Shown here: positions 38,329 through 46,865 of the stretch, one piece after another
Position numbering within the stretch: position 1 is the first letter of the stretch
How the letters are laid out: each line of letters begins with the position of its first letter
Assembly: GCA_027623315.1 (NCBI GenBank)
Contig: JAQBYD010000005.1
Location: forward strand, 43,002 to 107,001
Origin: Verrucomicrobiota bacterium
Lineage (GTDB): Bacteria; Verrucomicrobiota; Kiritimatiellia; CAJWTS01
Reading direction: 5' to 3'
Length of the DNA: 64,000 nucleotides
Translations under genes and position numbers: made by a program
The notes under the pieces: generated by a model
Seen by the model: only the letters and a program-made list of their open reading frames with translations
The model's database searches: none
What the model was told of the DNA's origin: nothing

Positions 38329-39940
38329 GTCTCGAGTCAAACGCGTCCGCGATTTCATCACGGATGACGTCTGGGATGTCGAGATCCAGTCCTTGTCTCG
38401 GCTTCGTCGCCTGGGCGTCAATTTCATTCGCGTTTCGAATCTCGTGATTCGAGGCTTCATTAAGGATGAATGCCCCCTACACGCCTCGGCACTGACGTTT
38501 AACACCCTGATGTCGATCGTGCCCGTCCTCGCGCTGTCACTCTCTATCGCGAAAGGACTCGGTGCGGGCGACACCGTGCGCGACAGGATCCAGGAGTTCG
38601 TGCATACCCACCTGGCCGAGCTTCAGACGGTGGGGCCCGGCCTGTCGGCGAATACGGTGGGCGAGAACGCGGCTCCGGCCGTTGACGTCGCGAATGCGAC
38701 CCCCGAAGCCGTTGTCGAGCCGGGTGCGGTCGAGATATCGATTGACGGTGCCGGCTTCCCCGCAACGTTGACCGCACCCGAGCCCGCTAACACGGCCCAG
38801 GCGGGGGATGTGGGAGAGCTGGTTAGTACGGATGCGGATGGTGATCCTCTCGCCGTGAACGATCCGGGCGACATCGTCGTCATGGTTGATTCCGTCATTG
38901 AGCAGATCTTTTCTTACGTAGACAATATCAACTTCGCCAAGCTGGGCGGGCTGGGGTTGGCGGTACTCATATGGAGCGTGGTGAGTGTCCTCGGGCGTGT
39001 CGAGTTCTCGTTCAACCGCGTGTGGGGGGTTGTCGGGGCGAGGAGCATCACGCGCAAGTTCACCGACTACCTCGGCGTCGTGATTCTCGCGCCCATCCTG
39101 GTTATCCTGTCGTCGTCCCTGCCGGCCATCAACCTCGCGCATAATCTCGCGAACCAGTGGCTTCCGGGGCCACTTGGCGCCATGGCCGAAGCGATCTTCG
39201 AGACCGGGATTCTGAAGCACCTCACGGTGATCGCGCTGGTTGGGGTCTCGTTTGCACTCTTCATCATGATCATGCCCAATACCCGCGTGCAGTTCGTGCC
39301 GGCATTCGTCGGCGGGCTTGGGGCCGCGCTGTTGTTCATCCTCTGGCTCTGGATCTGTGTCCGGCTGCAGGTCGGGCTCTCCCGGCAGGGCGCGATCTAC
39401 GGAAGTTTTGCAATCCTTCCGATCCTGCTGCTGTGGGTACTCATGAGCTGGCAGATCGTCCTGTTCGGCACGGAGGTCGCGTTCGCGGTTCAGAACTGCG
39501 GGACCTACCGCATGGAGCAGACGGCCGGACGGGCCAGTGCCGAGTCGAAGATCGTCCTGGCCTTGCATATCGTGTCGCAATCGATGGACGCGATGCGAGA
39601 CAAGCGGGCGCCCTTCAACGCGCGCGATTACGCCCGCGAACATTCGGTATCGGTGCGCCTTCTGAACGAGGTGCTGCGCGAACTTGCCGATGCCGGGCTT
39701 GTCGCCGGCGTGGCGGATGCCCCGGATCGATATGTCCTGCTGCGCTCCCCCGAGAGCATGCGCGTGAAGGACGTCGTTACGGCCATGCTCCGCTCCGGCG
39801 TGGGGCCCAGGGCCTTTGGCCTGCATCGTTTGCATTCGCAGTTGCACGAGACGCTTGGCGAGGTGGAGCAGAGCGCGGAGAACCTGGTTCAGCCCCCGTC
39901 CGGCGCCGACGATCAGTCCGAGCCTTATGCCCAAGATTGA
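38315..39940 (+). CDS. YihY/BrkB-family membrane protein with a long insertion
   Basis: From ATG 38315 (METGKSRVK) the 541-residue protein follows the YihY pattern: ALTFNTLMSIVPVLALSLSI in helix 1, later LAVLIWSVVSVLGRVEFSFN, DYLGVVILAPILVILSS, IMIMPNTRVQFVPAFVGGL and GAIYGSFAILPILLLWVLMSW. A C-terminal winged-helix-like domain (~410-480) is also common in larger YihY members. Between helices 1 and 2 there is an Ala/Asp/Pro-rich insertion of about 80 residues (about 38640-38870), presumably periplasmic, that I have not seen described. Function unknown; it lies between rfbB and a helicase gene with short overlaps on both sides. Confidence 0.85.
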   Translation: METGKSRVKRVRDFITDDVWDVEIQSLSRLRRLGVNFIRVSNLVIRGFIKDECPLHASALTFNTLMSIVPVLALSLSIAKGLGAGDTVRDRIQEFVHTHLAELQTVGPGLSANTVGENAAPAVDVANATPEAVVEPGAVEISIDGAGFPATLTAPEPANTAQAGDVGELVSTDADGDPLAVNDPGDIVVMVDSVIEQIFSYVDNINFAKLGGLGLAVLIWSVVSVLGRVEFSFNRVWGVVGARSITRKFTDYLGVVILAPILVILSSSLPAINLAHNLANQWLPGPLGAMAEAIFETGILKHLTVIALVGVSFALFIMIMPNTRVQFVPAFVGGLGAALLFILWLWICVRLQVGLSRQGAIYGSFAILPILLLWVLMSWQIVLFGTEVAFAVQNCGTYRMEQTAGRASAESKIVLALHIVSQSMDAMRDKRAPFNARDYAREHSVSVRLLNEVLRELADAGLVAGVADAPDRYVLLRSPESMRVKDVVTAMLRSGVGPRAFGLHRLHSQLHETLGEVEQSAENLVQPPSGADDQSEPYAQD

Positions 39941-41861
39941 TTTTGAGCAGGCGCTCAACGCGGAGCAACTCGCGGCCGCCACGGCACCCGACGGGCCCGC
40001 CCTCGTTCTCGCCGCCGCGGGTACCGGAAAGACGCGTACGCTCGTCTATCGCGTCGCGTATCTCGTGGAGCAGGGAATTGATCCCGGGCGAATTCTTCTC
40101 CTCACCTTCACCAATCGTGCCGCCCAGGAGATGCTCGAGCGCGCGAGCGACCTCGTGGCGGGAGTCAGCGGCATCTGGGGTGGGACATTTCACCACCTGG
40201 CCAACCGCTTGCTGCGCCGGCATGCCCCGGTGCTGGGGTACGGGAACACGTATACCATTCTGGATAGGGACGATTCGGTCACATTGGTGCGACGCATTAT
40301 CCAGGACGCTAAGCTTCAAGGCCGCGAGTTTCCGCGACCGGCCGTTCTGTTGAGCCTGCTCGGACAGGCGACGAACAAGGAACAACCGCTCGCCGGCGCG
40401 GTGGATGGCTGGTTTTCCGATGCGGCCGTCACGGCCGCCTTCGGCCCGGAGGATGTGTTGAAGGTGCTGACGACATACACCGAGCAGAAGCGCGAATTGG
40501 ATGCCATGGATTTCGACGACCTGCTGCTGAACGGGCTGCGTCTGCTTCGTGAACACGACGAACTGCGCGAGCGTTACGGTGAGCAGTTTCAACACCTGCT
40601 GGTCGACGAGTACCAGGATACGAACAGTCTCCAGGCCCAGTGCGTGGACCTCCTCGCGGGCGTGCATCGTAACCTGACCGTGGTTGGCGACGACTTCCAG
40701 AGCATCTACTCCTGGCGCGGCGCGGATTACCGCAATATCATGTCGTTCCAGCAGCGCTACACCGACGCAAAGATCTATCTGCTCGAGACCAACTATCGCA
40801 GCGTTCCGGAGGTCCTCGAGGTGGCCAACGTTTGCATCGAGGGGAGTCGCAACCAGTTCCCCAAGACGCTTCGTGCAACCCGCGAGCCCTACAAGACGCC
40901 CACCATCGTGCGCCTGAGGGATGGATCAGAGCAGTCTTTCTTTGTGATGCAGCAGGTCGCCTCCCTGCGACGTGAAGGCTACAAACTCTCCGAGATCGCC
41001 GTTCTCTACCGCGCTCATTTTCACGCGATGGAACTGCAACTACAGCTCTCGCGCGACCAGGTGCCCTATACCATCACCTCCGGAGTCCGATTCTTCGAAC
41101 AGGCGCACGTGAAGGACGTCTGTTGCTTTCTGCGCGTCCTGCAGAGTGACGAGGACGTGATGGCGTTCTCGCGCTTACTGGAACTCCTGCCGGGGATCGG
41201 GCCCAAGTCGTCGCAGCGCATCTGGAACAAGCTCGGCCGCAAGTGCGACATCTACGATCTCGATCTGCGTCATCAGATTGCCGAGATGCTTCCCGCCGGA
41301 GCCAAAGCGGGGTGGGGCAACATGGAAGCCGCCATGCCGTCGGGAATGAGCGGCGTCCGTTTCCTGGGAGAGCTCGTGGATGCCTTCGTCCAGACCTTTT
41401 ATCACGACTTTGCCGTGGAGACGTTCGAGAATCATCGCAACCGCCTCGACGATCTACAGGGCATGTCCAACTATATGGAGCGCTTCGAGTCGCTGACGGA
41501 CTTCCTCGGTGACATCGCCCTGCTGAGCAACCTGGATGCGGAGGTGGAGCACCTGCAGGAGCCCGGGGAGTCGTTGCGTCTGAGCACCATTCACCAGGCC
41601 AAGGGGCTCGAGTGGAGCGCCGTGATCGTGCTGTGGCTGGTCGACGGGATGTTTCCGTCGTCGCGATCGCTGGCGGAGTCCGAGGAGGGAGAGGACGAGG
41701 AGCGCCGACTCTTCTATGTGACCGTGACCCGCGCCAAGGATGAGCTCATTCTGTGCGTTCCCGAGAGCCGCCGCATGCACGATCACAGCGTCATTCCCTG
41801 TGAGCCCTCCCGCTTCATCACCGAAATCCCGCCCGAATTGGTCCAGGAACACATGGTCTAG
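39927..41861 (+). CDS. UvrD-like superfamily 1 DNA helicase
   Basis: A second, divergent UvrD-type helicase. From ATG 39927 (MPKIDFEQALNAEQLAAA), overlapping the YihY stop by 14 bp, the 644-residue protein has AAAGTGKTRTLVYRVA, LTFTNRAAQEMLERA, LLVDEYQDTNSLQ, VGDDFQSIYSWRGAD, LETNYRSVPE, STIHQAKGLEWSAV and FYVTVTRAKDELIL. Helicase motifs are complete, so it should be active. No basic C-terminal tail is present. A role in repair or recombination is inferred; it is not clear which UvrD subgroup it belongs to. Confidence 0.92.
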   Translation: MPKIDFEQALNAEQLAAATAPDGPALVLAAAGTGKTRTLVYRVAYLVEQGIDPGRILLLTFTNRAAQEMLERASDLVAGVSGIWGGTFHHLANRLLRRHAPVLGYGNTYTILDRDDSVTLVRRIIQDAKLQGREFPRPAVLLSLLGQATNKEQPLAGAVDGWFSDAAVTAAFGPEDVLKVLTTYTEQKRELDAMDFDDLLLNGLRLLREHDELRERYGEQFQHLLVDEYQDTNSLQAQCVDLLAGVHRNLTVVGDDFQSIYSWRGADYRNIMSFQQRYTDAKIYLLETNYRSVPEVLEVANVCIEGSRNQFPKTLRATREPYKTPTIVRLRDGSEQSFFVMQQVASLRREGYKLSEIAVLYRAHFHAMELQLQLSRDQVPYTITSGVRFFEQAHVKDVCCFLRVLQSDEDVMAFSRLLELLPGIGPKSSQRIWNKLGRKCDIYDLDLRHQIAEMLPAGAKAGWGNMEAAMPSGMSGVRFLGELVDAFVQTFYHDFAVETFENHRNRLDDLQGMSNYMERFESLTDFLGDIALLSNLDAEVEHLQEPGESLRLSTIHQAKGLEWSAVIVLWLVDGMFPSSRSLAESEEGEDEERRLFYVTVTRAKDELILCVPESRRMHDHSVIPCEPSRFITEIPPELVQEHMV

Positions 41862-41932
41862 GATATCACCGGGGACTATCACCGGGGACAGACCCTCGGG
41901 AGTCGTCGCGCGGAAACGGCGGCTGGGGACAT

Positions 41933-41967
41933 CCGCCCTCCAGAGATCCTTCCTCACTGGAGGGCGG
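41933..41967 (+). terminator. 11-bp GC-rich stem-loop after the UvrD-like gene
   Basis: CCGCCCTCCAG at 41933-41943 pairs perfectly with CTGGAGGGCGG at 41957-41967 around a 13-nt loop. It lies ~70 bp past the helicase stop. No U-tract follows, so its action as a terminator is not certain. Just before it the phrase TATCACCGGGGAC is repeated twice at 41865-41889, next to a GGGACAGACCC motif as in the repeats at 46.4 and 50.3 kb. Confidence 0.45.
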
Positions 41968-42119
41968 GCGACGCGTGTGAGTCGCGTACCGCGTCTCAAC
42001 GCGGTCACGCGATCCTCGACCGCCGGAATTTCGGGAAGAGATCCTTCGCAACCTTAAAAAAAACACCCAAATGTCGCCTTTACAACCATGTAGGGCCCCG
42101 CTACATTTCGTGAAGTTAG

Positions 42120-42285
42120 TACGTGGTTGGCAAACGGAAGTCCGTGAGATTCGGACGCGGTCGCGCCACTGTAACCCTTCCCCGGGCAACCGGGAGTGCT
42201 ATTCAGCATTTGGGCCACTGCTCGCCTCGGCGGGTGGGAAGGCCGCTGAATATGAAGGGGAGCCAGGAGACGTTGCCAACCATTC
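42120..42285 (+). ncRNA. Cobalamin riboswitch
   Basis: The closing stem P1 is perfect: GGTTGGCAA (42124-42132) with TTGCCAACC (42273-42281). In between are the class hallmarks: GCCACTGTAACC (42165-42176), a second GCCACTG...GGGAAGG (42213-42243), and the B12-box-like AGCCAGGAGACGTTGCC (42261-42277). It lies ~180 bp upstream of a BtuB-like receptor, the classical target. The expression platform is unclear; a weak hairpin with GACCG/CGGTC and T-rich tail at 42367-42405 might be a terminator. Known biology: binding of B12 lowers expression downstream. Confidence 0.9.
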
Positions 42286-42463
42286 GCAGCAGAAATAACA
42301 TCGGACACTATGTCCGTGCGGTTCCTTCGCAGAAAAGGAAAGTGATGTTGCTGAACGTGAACGAACGACCGACCCGCAAGGCGCTCCGGTCTCAGTTCTT
42401 TCCTTCCTGGCAATCTTCTTTTCTCTCTGGCTGGAGCCACATGTCCGCAAAAGGAGAGAAGCG

Positions 42464-44389
42464 ATGAGAAGAAAGCAGTGGACTCCCGCGATCGGAGTTG
42501 ATGCCGGTACGAAGATGGCGTGTGGCCTCGCGGTCGCGATCCTGGCCACAAGTGCAATGCCGCTTGCCGCCGATGATGAGCAGGTTCTGGTCACCGCCAC
42601 ACGCCTGCAGACACCGCTTCGCGAAGTGGCAAGTGCCGTGACCGTGATCGACGCTGAGGCGATTCAACGCCGCGGTCTGGATAACGTCGCGGACGTTCTC
42701 AGGACGGTTCCGGGTGTGGAGATCGCGCGCACGGGAGGTGCCGGGCAAACGGCGTCTCTTTTCATCCGCGGCGCCTCCAGTGAACGCGTCAAGATTCTGA
42801 TCGATGGCGTCGAGTACAACGACCCCATCTCCCCCGGGCGTTTCGCCGATATCTCGCACCTCCAGGTGGACGACATTGAGCGAATCGAGATCGTGCGCGG
42901 CCCGCAGAGCGTCCTCTACGGAACGGATGCGATCGGCGGCGTGATCAATATCATCACGAAACAAGGCAAGGGCCCCACGCATGTCAGCGTGCGCGCCGAA
43001 ATCGGATCCTACGAGTCATTCCGGGAGTCGATCAGCGCAGGCGGACAACTCGGCGACGTTGACTACTATCTGAATGTCGCCCGCTTGGACTCCGACGGAT
43101 TTTCGTCGGCCGACTCGGACCACGGTAACCGCGAAGACGACGGGTATGAGAACACCTCTATCACGCTCAGCCTGTCAGCACAGCCGACCGAGGACGCGAC
43201 CGTCCGCTTGGTCGTCCGTCATATCGACGCCGTGAGCGAGATCGACGACTTCGGCGGCGTGGGCGGCGACGATCCGAACCACGATGTGGATTCAGAGCAG
43301 ACGCTCGTGCGCCTCGAAGGCAGCCTCCTTTCGATGGACGACCGCTGGGAGCAAAAACTATCATTCTCCTATTTCGACATAGAGCGAACCGATATCGATC
43401 ATCCCGACGACACGGACCCGACTTTTATCGACAGCGGATTCAAGGGCGAGCGCAAGGAAATCGAGTGGCAGCACAATGTGAAGCTGCCCCAGGATCAGAT
43501 CCTTACGTTTGGAGTCGAGTTCGATGAGGAGGAGGGGTCCTCCTTTTACGAGACCGACGGCTTCAGTGATACCTTCCCCGATCGATCCGCCCAAACGGTT
43601 GGTACCTACGCCCAGTTGCTGGTCAGCCATAACGATCGACTCTTCGCCACGATCGGTGCGCGCTATGACGATCACGAGGACTTCGGATCGGCACTGACCT
43701 ACCGAATCGCCCCTGCGTACTGGCTCAACGACCGCGGGACGAAGCTCAAGGCCGCTTTCGGAACGGGATTCAAGGCTCCGAGCCTCTTTCAGCTATTCTC
43801 GACTTCCGGAAATCCAGCCTTGAACGAAGAAGACAGTTCCGGCTGGGAGATCGGAATCGAGCAAGCCCTGCTGGAGGACCGGGCGAGCGTCGAGTTGATC
43901 TATTTCGATAACGATATTGACGACTTGATCTCGTTTGACTCGGCCACCTTCGCCTTCGTGAACCTCGGCCAGGTGGAAACGCGTGGTGTCGAGTGCGCGT
44001 TCGAATTCCAGGCCACCGATGACGTTCGGCTTGACGGTCACTACACCTACATGGACGCCGAGGATAAGGAGACCGGTGAGGAGCTGGTGAGGCGCCCGAC
44101 GCATCGCGCAGGCGTGGACGCGACATGGGTCGCCAACGAGAAACTTCTGATGCTCGCCGGCGTGCTCTACGTTGATGACCGCAAAGATAGCGACTTCTCA
44201 AGTTTTCCGGCCACGCGCGTAACCCTCGACCGATATGCGCTGTGGCATCTGCGCGCCGTGTATTCGGCGAATGAGCGGGTCGAGTTGGTTGCGCGTGTGG
44301 AGAATATTCTGGACGAAGATTACGAAGAGGTCAGTGGATTCGGTTCAGCGGGGCGGTCGGCATACGTCGGCGCCAAGCTGCAGCTCTAG
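42464..44389 (+). CDS. btuB: TonB-dependent outer-membrane cobalamin receptor
   Basis: A 22-strand type outer-membrane receptor. The 641-residue protein has a signal peptide ending near ..AMPLAADDE, a TonB box EQVLVTATR (~40-48), a plug domain (VLRTVPGVEIARTGGAG, ILIDGVEYNDPIS, RIEIVRGPQSVLYGTDAI, GGVINIITK) and a beta-barrel ending with VGAKLQL. A good AGGAG site precedes the ATG. The cobalamin riboswitch upstream strongly suggests B12 or a related corrinoid as substrate. tonB follows 12 bp later, likely a dedicated energy transducer. Confidence 0.93.
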   Translation: MRRKQWTPAIGVDAGTKMACGLAVAILATSAMPLAADDEQVLVTATRLQTPLREVASAVTVIDAEAIQRRGLDNVADVLRTVPGVEIARTGGAGQTASLFIRGASSERVKILIDGVEYNDPISPGRFADISHLQVDDIERIEIVRGPQSVLYGTDAIGGVINIITKQGKGPTHVSVRAEIGSYESFRESISAGGQLGDVDYYLNVARLDSDGFSSADSDHGNREDDGYENTSITLSLSAQPTEDATVRLVVRHIDAVSEIDDFGGVGGDDPNHDVDSEQTLVRLEGSLLSMDDRWEQKLSFSYFDIERTDIDHPDDTDPTFIDSGFKGERKEIEWQHNVKLPQDQILTFGVEFDEEEGSSFYETDGFSDTFPDRSAQTVGTYAQLLVSHNDRLFATIGARYDDHEDFGSALTYRIAPAYWLNDRGTKLKAAFGTGFKAPSLFQLFSTSGNPALNEEDSSGWEIGIEQALLEDRASVELIYFDNDIDDLISFDSATFAFVNLGQVETRGVECAFEFQATDDVRLDGHYTYMDAEDKETGEELVRRPTHRAGVDATWVANEKLLMLAGVLYVDDRKDSDFSSFPATRVTLDRYALWHLRAVYSANERVELVARVENILDEDYEEVSGFGSAGRSAYVGAKLQL

Positions 44390-44401
44390 GCAGGCATTCA
44401 T

Positions 44402-45073
44402 ATGCAGCGTGTTCGAATGGTGTGGTTCGCGGCGTCCGTGATCATCCACGTGGTGATCATGGTCGGCGTGGCATGGGTTCAGGCGGGGCGCGGCGTGGTC
44501 GCCTACGGCGAGGCGCCTATCCGCCTCCATATCACGCGTGAAGCCTCGACCGAGACGTCCGGCGGCGGCGTGCCGGGTTCGATGCAGAGCGTGCTCGGTC
44601 CGCAGCGGGCGGAGGTGGCCACCGATCGTGCGCGCAAGGTGGTGGTTCCCGTGCCCGGCCCCCATGCCGTGGATGGTGCGCTCGTGCGGATTATGCAGCC
44701 GCCCGCGCAGAAACTGGTGCCTGGCCCCGTATCGCTAACCGAGTTGCATGGCGCAGAGGCGGCATCGCGCCAGGTAACGGCCGGACTGGAGACGGGCGCA
44801 CACGCGATCCACGCTATCGTGCCGGTCTACCCGATCGGTTCACGACGCACCGGCGAAGAGGGAGTCGTTCGAGTTGCCGTAGAGATTGCCTCGAGCGGTG
44901 AGCCGATGGATGTTGAGATTGTGCAGTCCAGCGGATATCCGCGGCTCGACCGTGCGGCTTGTGTGGCGCTCATGCGGGCCCGGTTCGCGCCGGCGGTACG
45001 CCACGGGCGCCCAAGCACCTCGATGAAGACGTTCGAGTTCGTCTTCGAACTCAACGACACCCAACGCTCCTAG
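44402..45073 (+). CDS. tonB: TonB-like energy transducer
   Basis: The 223-residue protein has an N-terminal membrane anchor (ASVIIHVVIMVGVAWVQA, ~11-28), a Pro/Ala/Val-rich periplasmic linker and a C-terminal TonB domain: YPIGSRRTGEEGVVRVAVEI, VEIVQSSGYPRLDRAACVAL and MRARFAPAVRHGRPS. It is in the same transcript as btuB, 12 bp downstream, so it should power that receptor. No ExbB/ExbD genes are in the window; shared copies must be elsewhere. The linker is shorter than in long TonB proteins. Confidence 0.9.
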   Translation: MQRVRMVWFAASVIIHVVIMVGVAWVQAGRGVVAYGEAPIRLHITREASTETSGGGVPGSMQSVLGPQRAEVATDRARKVVVPVPGPHAVDGALVRIMQPPAQKLVPGPVSLTELHGAEAASRQVTAGLETGAHAIHAIVPVYPIGSRRTGEEGVVRVAVEIASSGEPMDVEIVQSSGYPRLDRAACVALMRARFAPAVRHGRPSTSMKTFEFVFELNDTQRS

Positions 45074-45235
45074 GCCCGAATCCAGCGAACGCGGCCATGG
45101 ATAAAGTCACCTTCTTTGTCGCAAGCTTCGTCGCGAGCTTTGTCGACAGCGCGGCGCTGAAGTCCCAGGATCTTGGTAAAACTGTTTCTGGGCGAAATAG
45201 CGAGAGGGAGAGACAGGACGATTAGGGGCCGGGGT
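45074..45235. other. Intergenic stretch with TTGTCGCAAGCTT motifs, no gene seen
   Basis: TTGTCGCAAGCTT at 45116-45128, inside a short 12-nt-period run (TTCGTCGCGAGCTTTGTCG), is the exact complement of AAGCTTGCGACAA at 45489-45501, on the far side of the palindromic element at 45236-45451. A related AAGCTTGCGAC occurs near 53169. Otherwise no gene or RNA is evident. Confidence 0.5.
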
Positions 45236-45451
45236 GGAATGGCGCTAAGATAAGAGACCATCTGCATGCGCCAGCATGCTCTGGAGTGCGGCGGCCTGAC
45301 GCCGCTCTGGGTTTGCCGATTGCGTGTGAACACACCGAATCAAGAGCGCTGCCCCATGCTTCGCTTGCTTCGCAGGGCAAGCAGGTCAGCGCACTCCAGA
45401 GCGCTTCGCGCGGGATTTCATCCTAGACCACTCTTATCTTAGCGGCATTCC
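45236..45451. mobile_element. 216-bp palindromic MITE/REP-like element, copy 1
   Basis: The ends are inverted repeats: GGAATGGCGCTAAGATAAGAG (45236-45256) and the complement of CTCTTATCTTAGCGGCATTCC (45431-45451), 20 of 21 matching. Inside are a REP-like hairpin (GCGGCG-GCCTGA-CGCCGC) and internal inverted parts (GCTCTGGAGTGCG with CGCACTCCAGAGC). There is no coding capacity. A second, less perfect copy lies at 50405-50626. No obvious target-site duplication is seen. Confidence 0.7.
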
Positions 45452-45595
45452 GGCCGGGGTGTTTACCCAGCTACGCTGGCAATCGACAAAGCTTGCGACA
45501 AAGTTGCATCGGAAACGAGGTTCGTTGGATTTGCGCCCAAGAGACCGTCGGACTTAGCCTGATCAGCTCGCGCTGCATCTGTGATCGTCGCCGGC

Positions 45596-45985
45596 CTACA
45601 GCCTCCAGACCGCTTCGACGGCTTCCAGGTCGTCGGCGCTGATGATGACCGTGCACTCGTTCTCAACGGGTGAGGTCGTGGCGTACAAGTAGTTGATGTT
45701 GACATTCTTCTGCGCCAATCGATTGGCCACGGCGGCGAGCGTTCCCGGTCGGTTGGAGAGGGAGACCACCGCGACACGCTGTTCGGCGACCGGGATGTTG
45801 GCCTTCTTCAACGCCGCGAGCGCGTTCCGCGAATTACTCACGACGATCTGCACCATGCTCACGTCGGTGGTGTGCACCACAGAAATCCCCTCGATGTTGA
45901 TCTTCGCCTCGCTGAGCGTCTTCGTCGCACGCGCCAGTTCCCCCGGGCGATTCTCAAGGTAAAGTGTCAGTTGCGACTTCGTCAT
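45596..45985 (-). CDS. Two-ACT-domain protein
   Basis: From ATG 45985, 8 nt after a good AAGGAG site, the 129-residue protein has two tandem ACT domains: QLTLYLENRPGELARATKTL (~4-23) and VAVVSLSNRPGTLAAVANRL (~72-91). ACT domains bind amino acids, and stand-alone two-ACT proteins are usually sensors or regulators with unknown partners. The C-terminus AVWRL ends directly in a repeat-rich gap. An in-frame ATG eight codons upstream (46009) lacks a ribosome-binding site. Confidence 0.85.
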   Translation of the reverse strand: MTKSQLTLYLENRPGELARATKTLSEAKINIEGISVVHTTDVSMVQIVVSNSRNALAALKKANIPVAEQRVAVVSLSNRPGTLAAVANRLAQKNVNINYLYATTSPVENECTVIISADDLEAVEAVWRL

Positions 45986-46023
45986 GTTTCGATGCTCCTT
46001 CTTCCCCATAGCGCCACAATCTT

Positions 46024-46050
46024 AATCGTCCTGCCAGTAATCGTCCTGCC
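46024..46050. repeat. AATCGTCCTGCC repeat, third copy
   Basis: 27 nt identical to 15519-15545 and 26/27 to the complement of 15396-15422. Two AATCGTCCTGCC units are separated by AGT. It lies in the short gap between the ACT gene and a small lipoprotein gene. Confidence 0.75.
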
Positions 46051-46074
46051 GATATCCGCTTGCTCAGTCGCGTT

Positions 46075-46239
46075 TCACAGCGTATCCAACGCCTGCTCTC
46101 CACCGGTCTTGCGAATCATCTCGTGCATGTCGCTCTCACCATAATACGCGTCGTCTCCGCCCGCGTCCCGCAAGATGGCGCATCCGCTCATGCCGGCTGC
46201 TGTGACAACCAGGATTGCCGCGATCAGTATGATCTGCAT
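46075..46239 (-). CDS. Small lipoprotein of unknown function
   Basis: ATG 46239 gives a 54-residue protein: a signal peptide IILIAAILVVTAAGMSGC with lipobox MSGC, then a short acidic mature part (ILRDAGGDDAYYGESDMHEM). The hydrophobic start and lipobox make a real gene likely despite its size. A much longer in-frame extension to 46506 runs through a repeat element and is not credible. Function unknown. Confidence 0.6.
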   Translation of the reverse strand: MQIILIAAILVVTAAGMSGCAILRDAGGDDAYYGESDMHEMIRKTGGEQALDTL

Positions 46240-46370
46240 TGTGGAACTATCCGCATTGTATCTCCTCGCGCGTACTATACGCATCATGGCTGGCCGTGGC
46301 CCAAGTTTCAAGCGGTCAATTTCGGATTTCACGGAGCAGATGCTCGGTGCCGGAATGGGTAAGCTCAACG

Positions 46371-46470
46371 GACGGGGACAGACCCCTGCTCCGAGGAGCT
46401 CAGCAGTGCGGTTTTGCAGCCAGGAATCGCCATTTCTCGCCGGATTTGGAGAAGTTGGGGTCCCTGTTCC
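46371..46470. repeat. ~100-bp GGGACAGACC-ended element, copy 1
   Basis: Starts GGGGACAGACCCC and ends TTGGGGTCCCTGTTCC, an imperfect inverted pair, with the core AGCTCAGCAGTG...TTGCAGC..GGA.T.GCC. The second copy is at 50306-50403. Fragments with TCAGTCCCCGTTCCAC or CTGTCCCCGTTCCAC also occur at about 47271 and 50629. These resemble REP-type sequences mobilised by RAYT transposases, a remnant of which may lie at 48345. Confidence 0.65.
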
Positions 46471-46577
46471 ACTCTTATCCGATGGACGCATATAACCGTC
46501 CATCACTCAACTTGACTCGAATCCCCTCTCCACCCATCATTTACTCAGGCAGTGCTCAGCGGCGTGCTTTTTCGCTC

Positions 46578-46619
46578 TTGACCGGTCGGTGCCTATAGGT
46601 CCACAATACTGGTCCACAA
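46578..46619 (+). promoter_or_regulatory. Candidate promoter and operator of the toxin-antitoxin pair
   Basis: TTGACC (46578-46583) and CACAAT (46602-46607) are 18 bp apart. The direct repeat GGTCCACAA (46598-46606 and 46611-46619) overlaps the -10 region, just before the antitoxin ATG at 46632. Phd/YefM antitoxins typically repress their own promoter by binding such repeats; this is inferred here. Confidence 0.4.
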
Positions 46620-46631
46620 AGGGGTCCGAAG

Positions 46632-46865
46632 ATGAGCATCATTACCGTGTCCAAGACTGAGTTCAAGCCCAAGGCATTTGAATACCTGCGCCGAGTTGAG
46701 GAGCAGCATGACACCATTCGGGTGACCGATCACGGTCGCCCTGTCGCTGAGGTTGTGCCTTACGGGCAACCTTCTCGCGAGGCCCTCAACAGCTTGCGAG
46801 GGCTTGTTCTGGAATACGATTCGCCAACCGAACCGGTTGGTGAGGCATGGGATGCCGACGAGTGA
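46632..46865 (+). CDS. Phd/YefM-family antitoxin
   Basis: The 77-residue protein begins MSIITVSKTEFKPKAFEYLR and has the HDTIRVTDHGRPVAEVVPY strand typical of the DNA-binding N-terminal domain of Phd/YefM antitoxins, followed by a short acidic C-terminal tail that would neutralise the toxin. It overlaps the start of the PIN toxin gene. The two form a type II toxin-antitoxin module. Confidence 0.88.
   Translation: MSIITVSKTEFKPKAFEYLRRVEEQHDTIRVTDHGRPVAEVVPYGQPSREALNSLRGLVLEYDSPTEPVGEAWDADE

Noticed and set aside
38537..39982. 481-codon minus-strand frame opposite the YihY gene
   Set aside because: The YihY reading has membrane helices and family motifs; the antisense frame is His/Arg/Gly-rich and without any recognisable motif.
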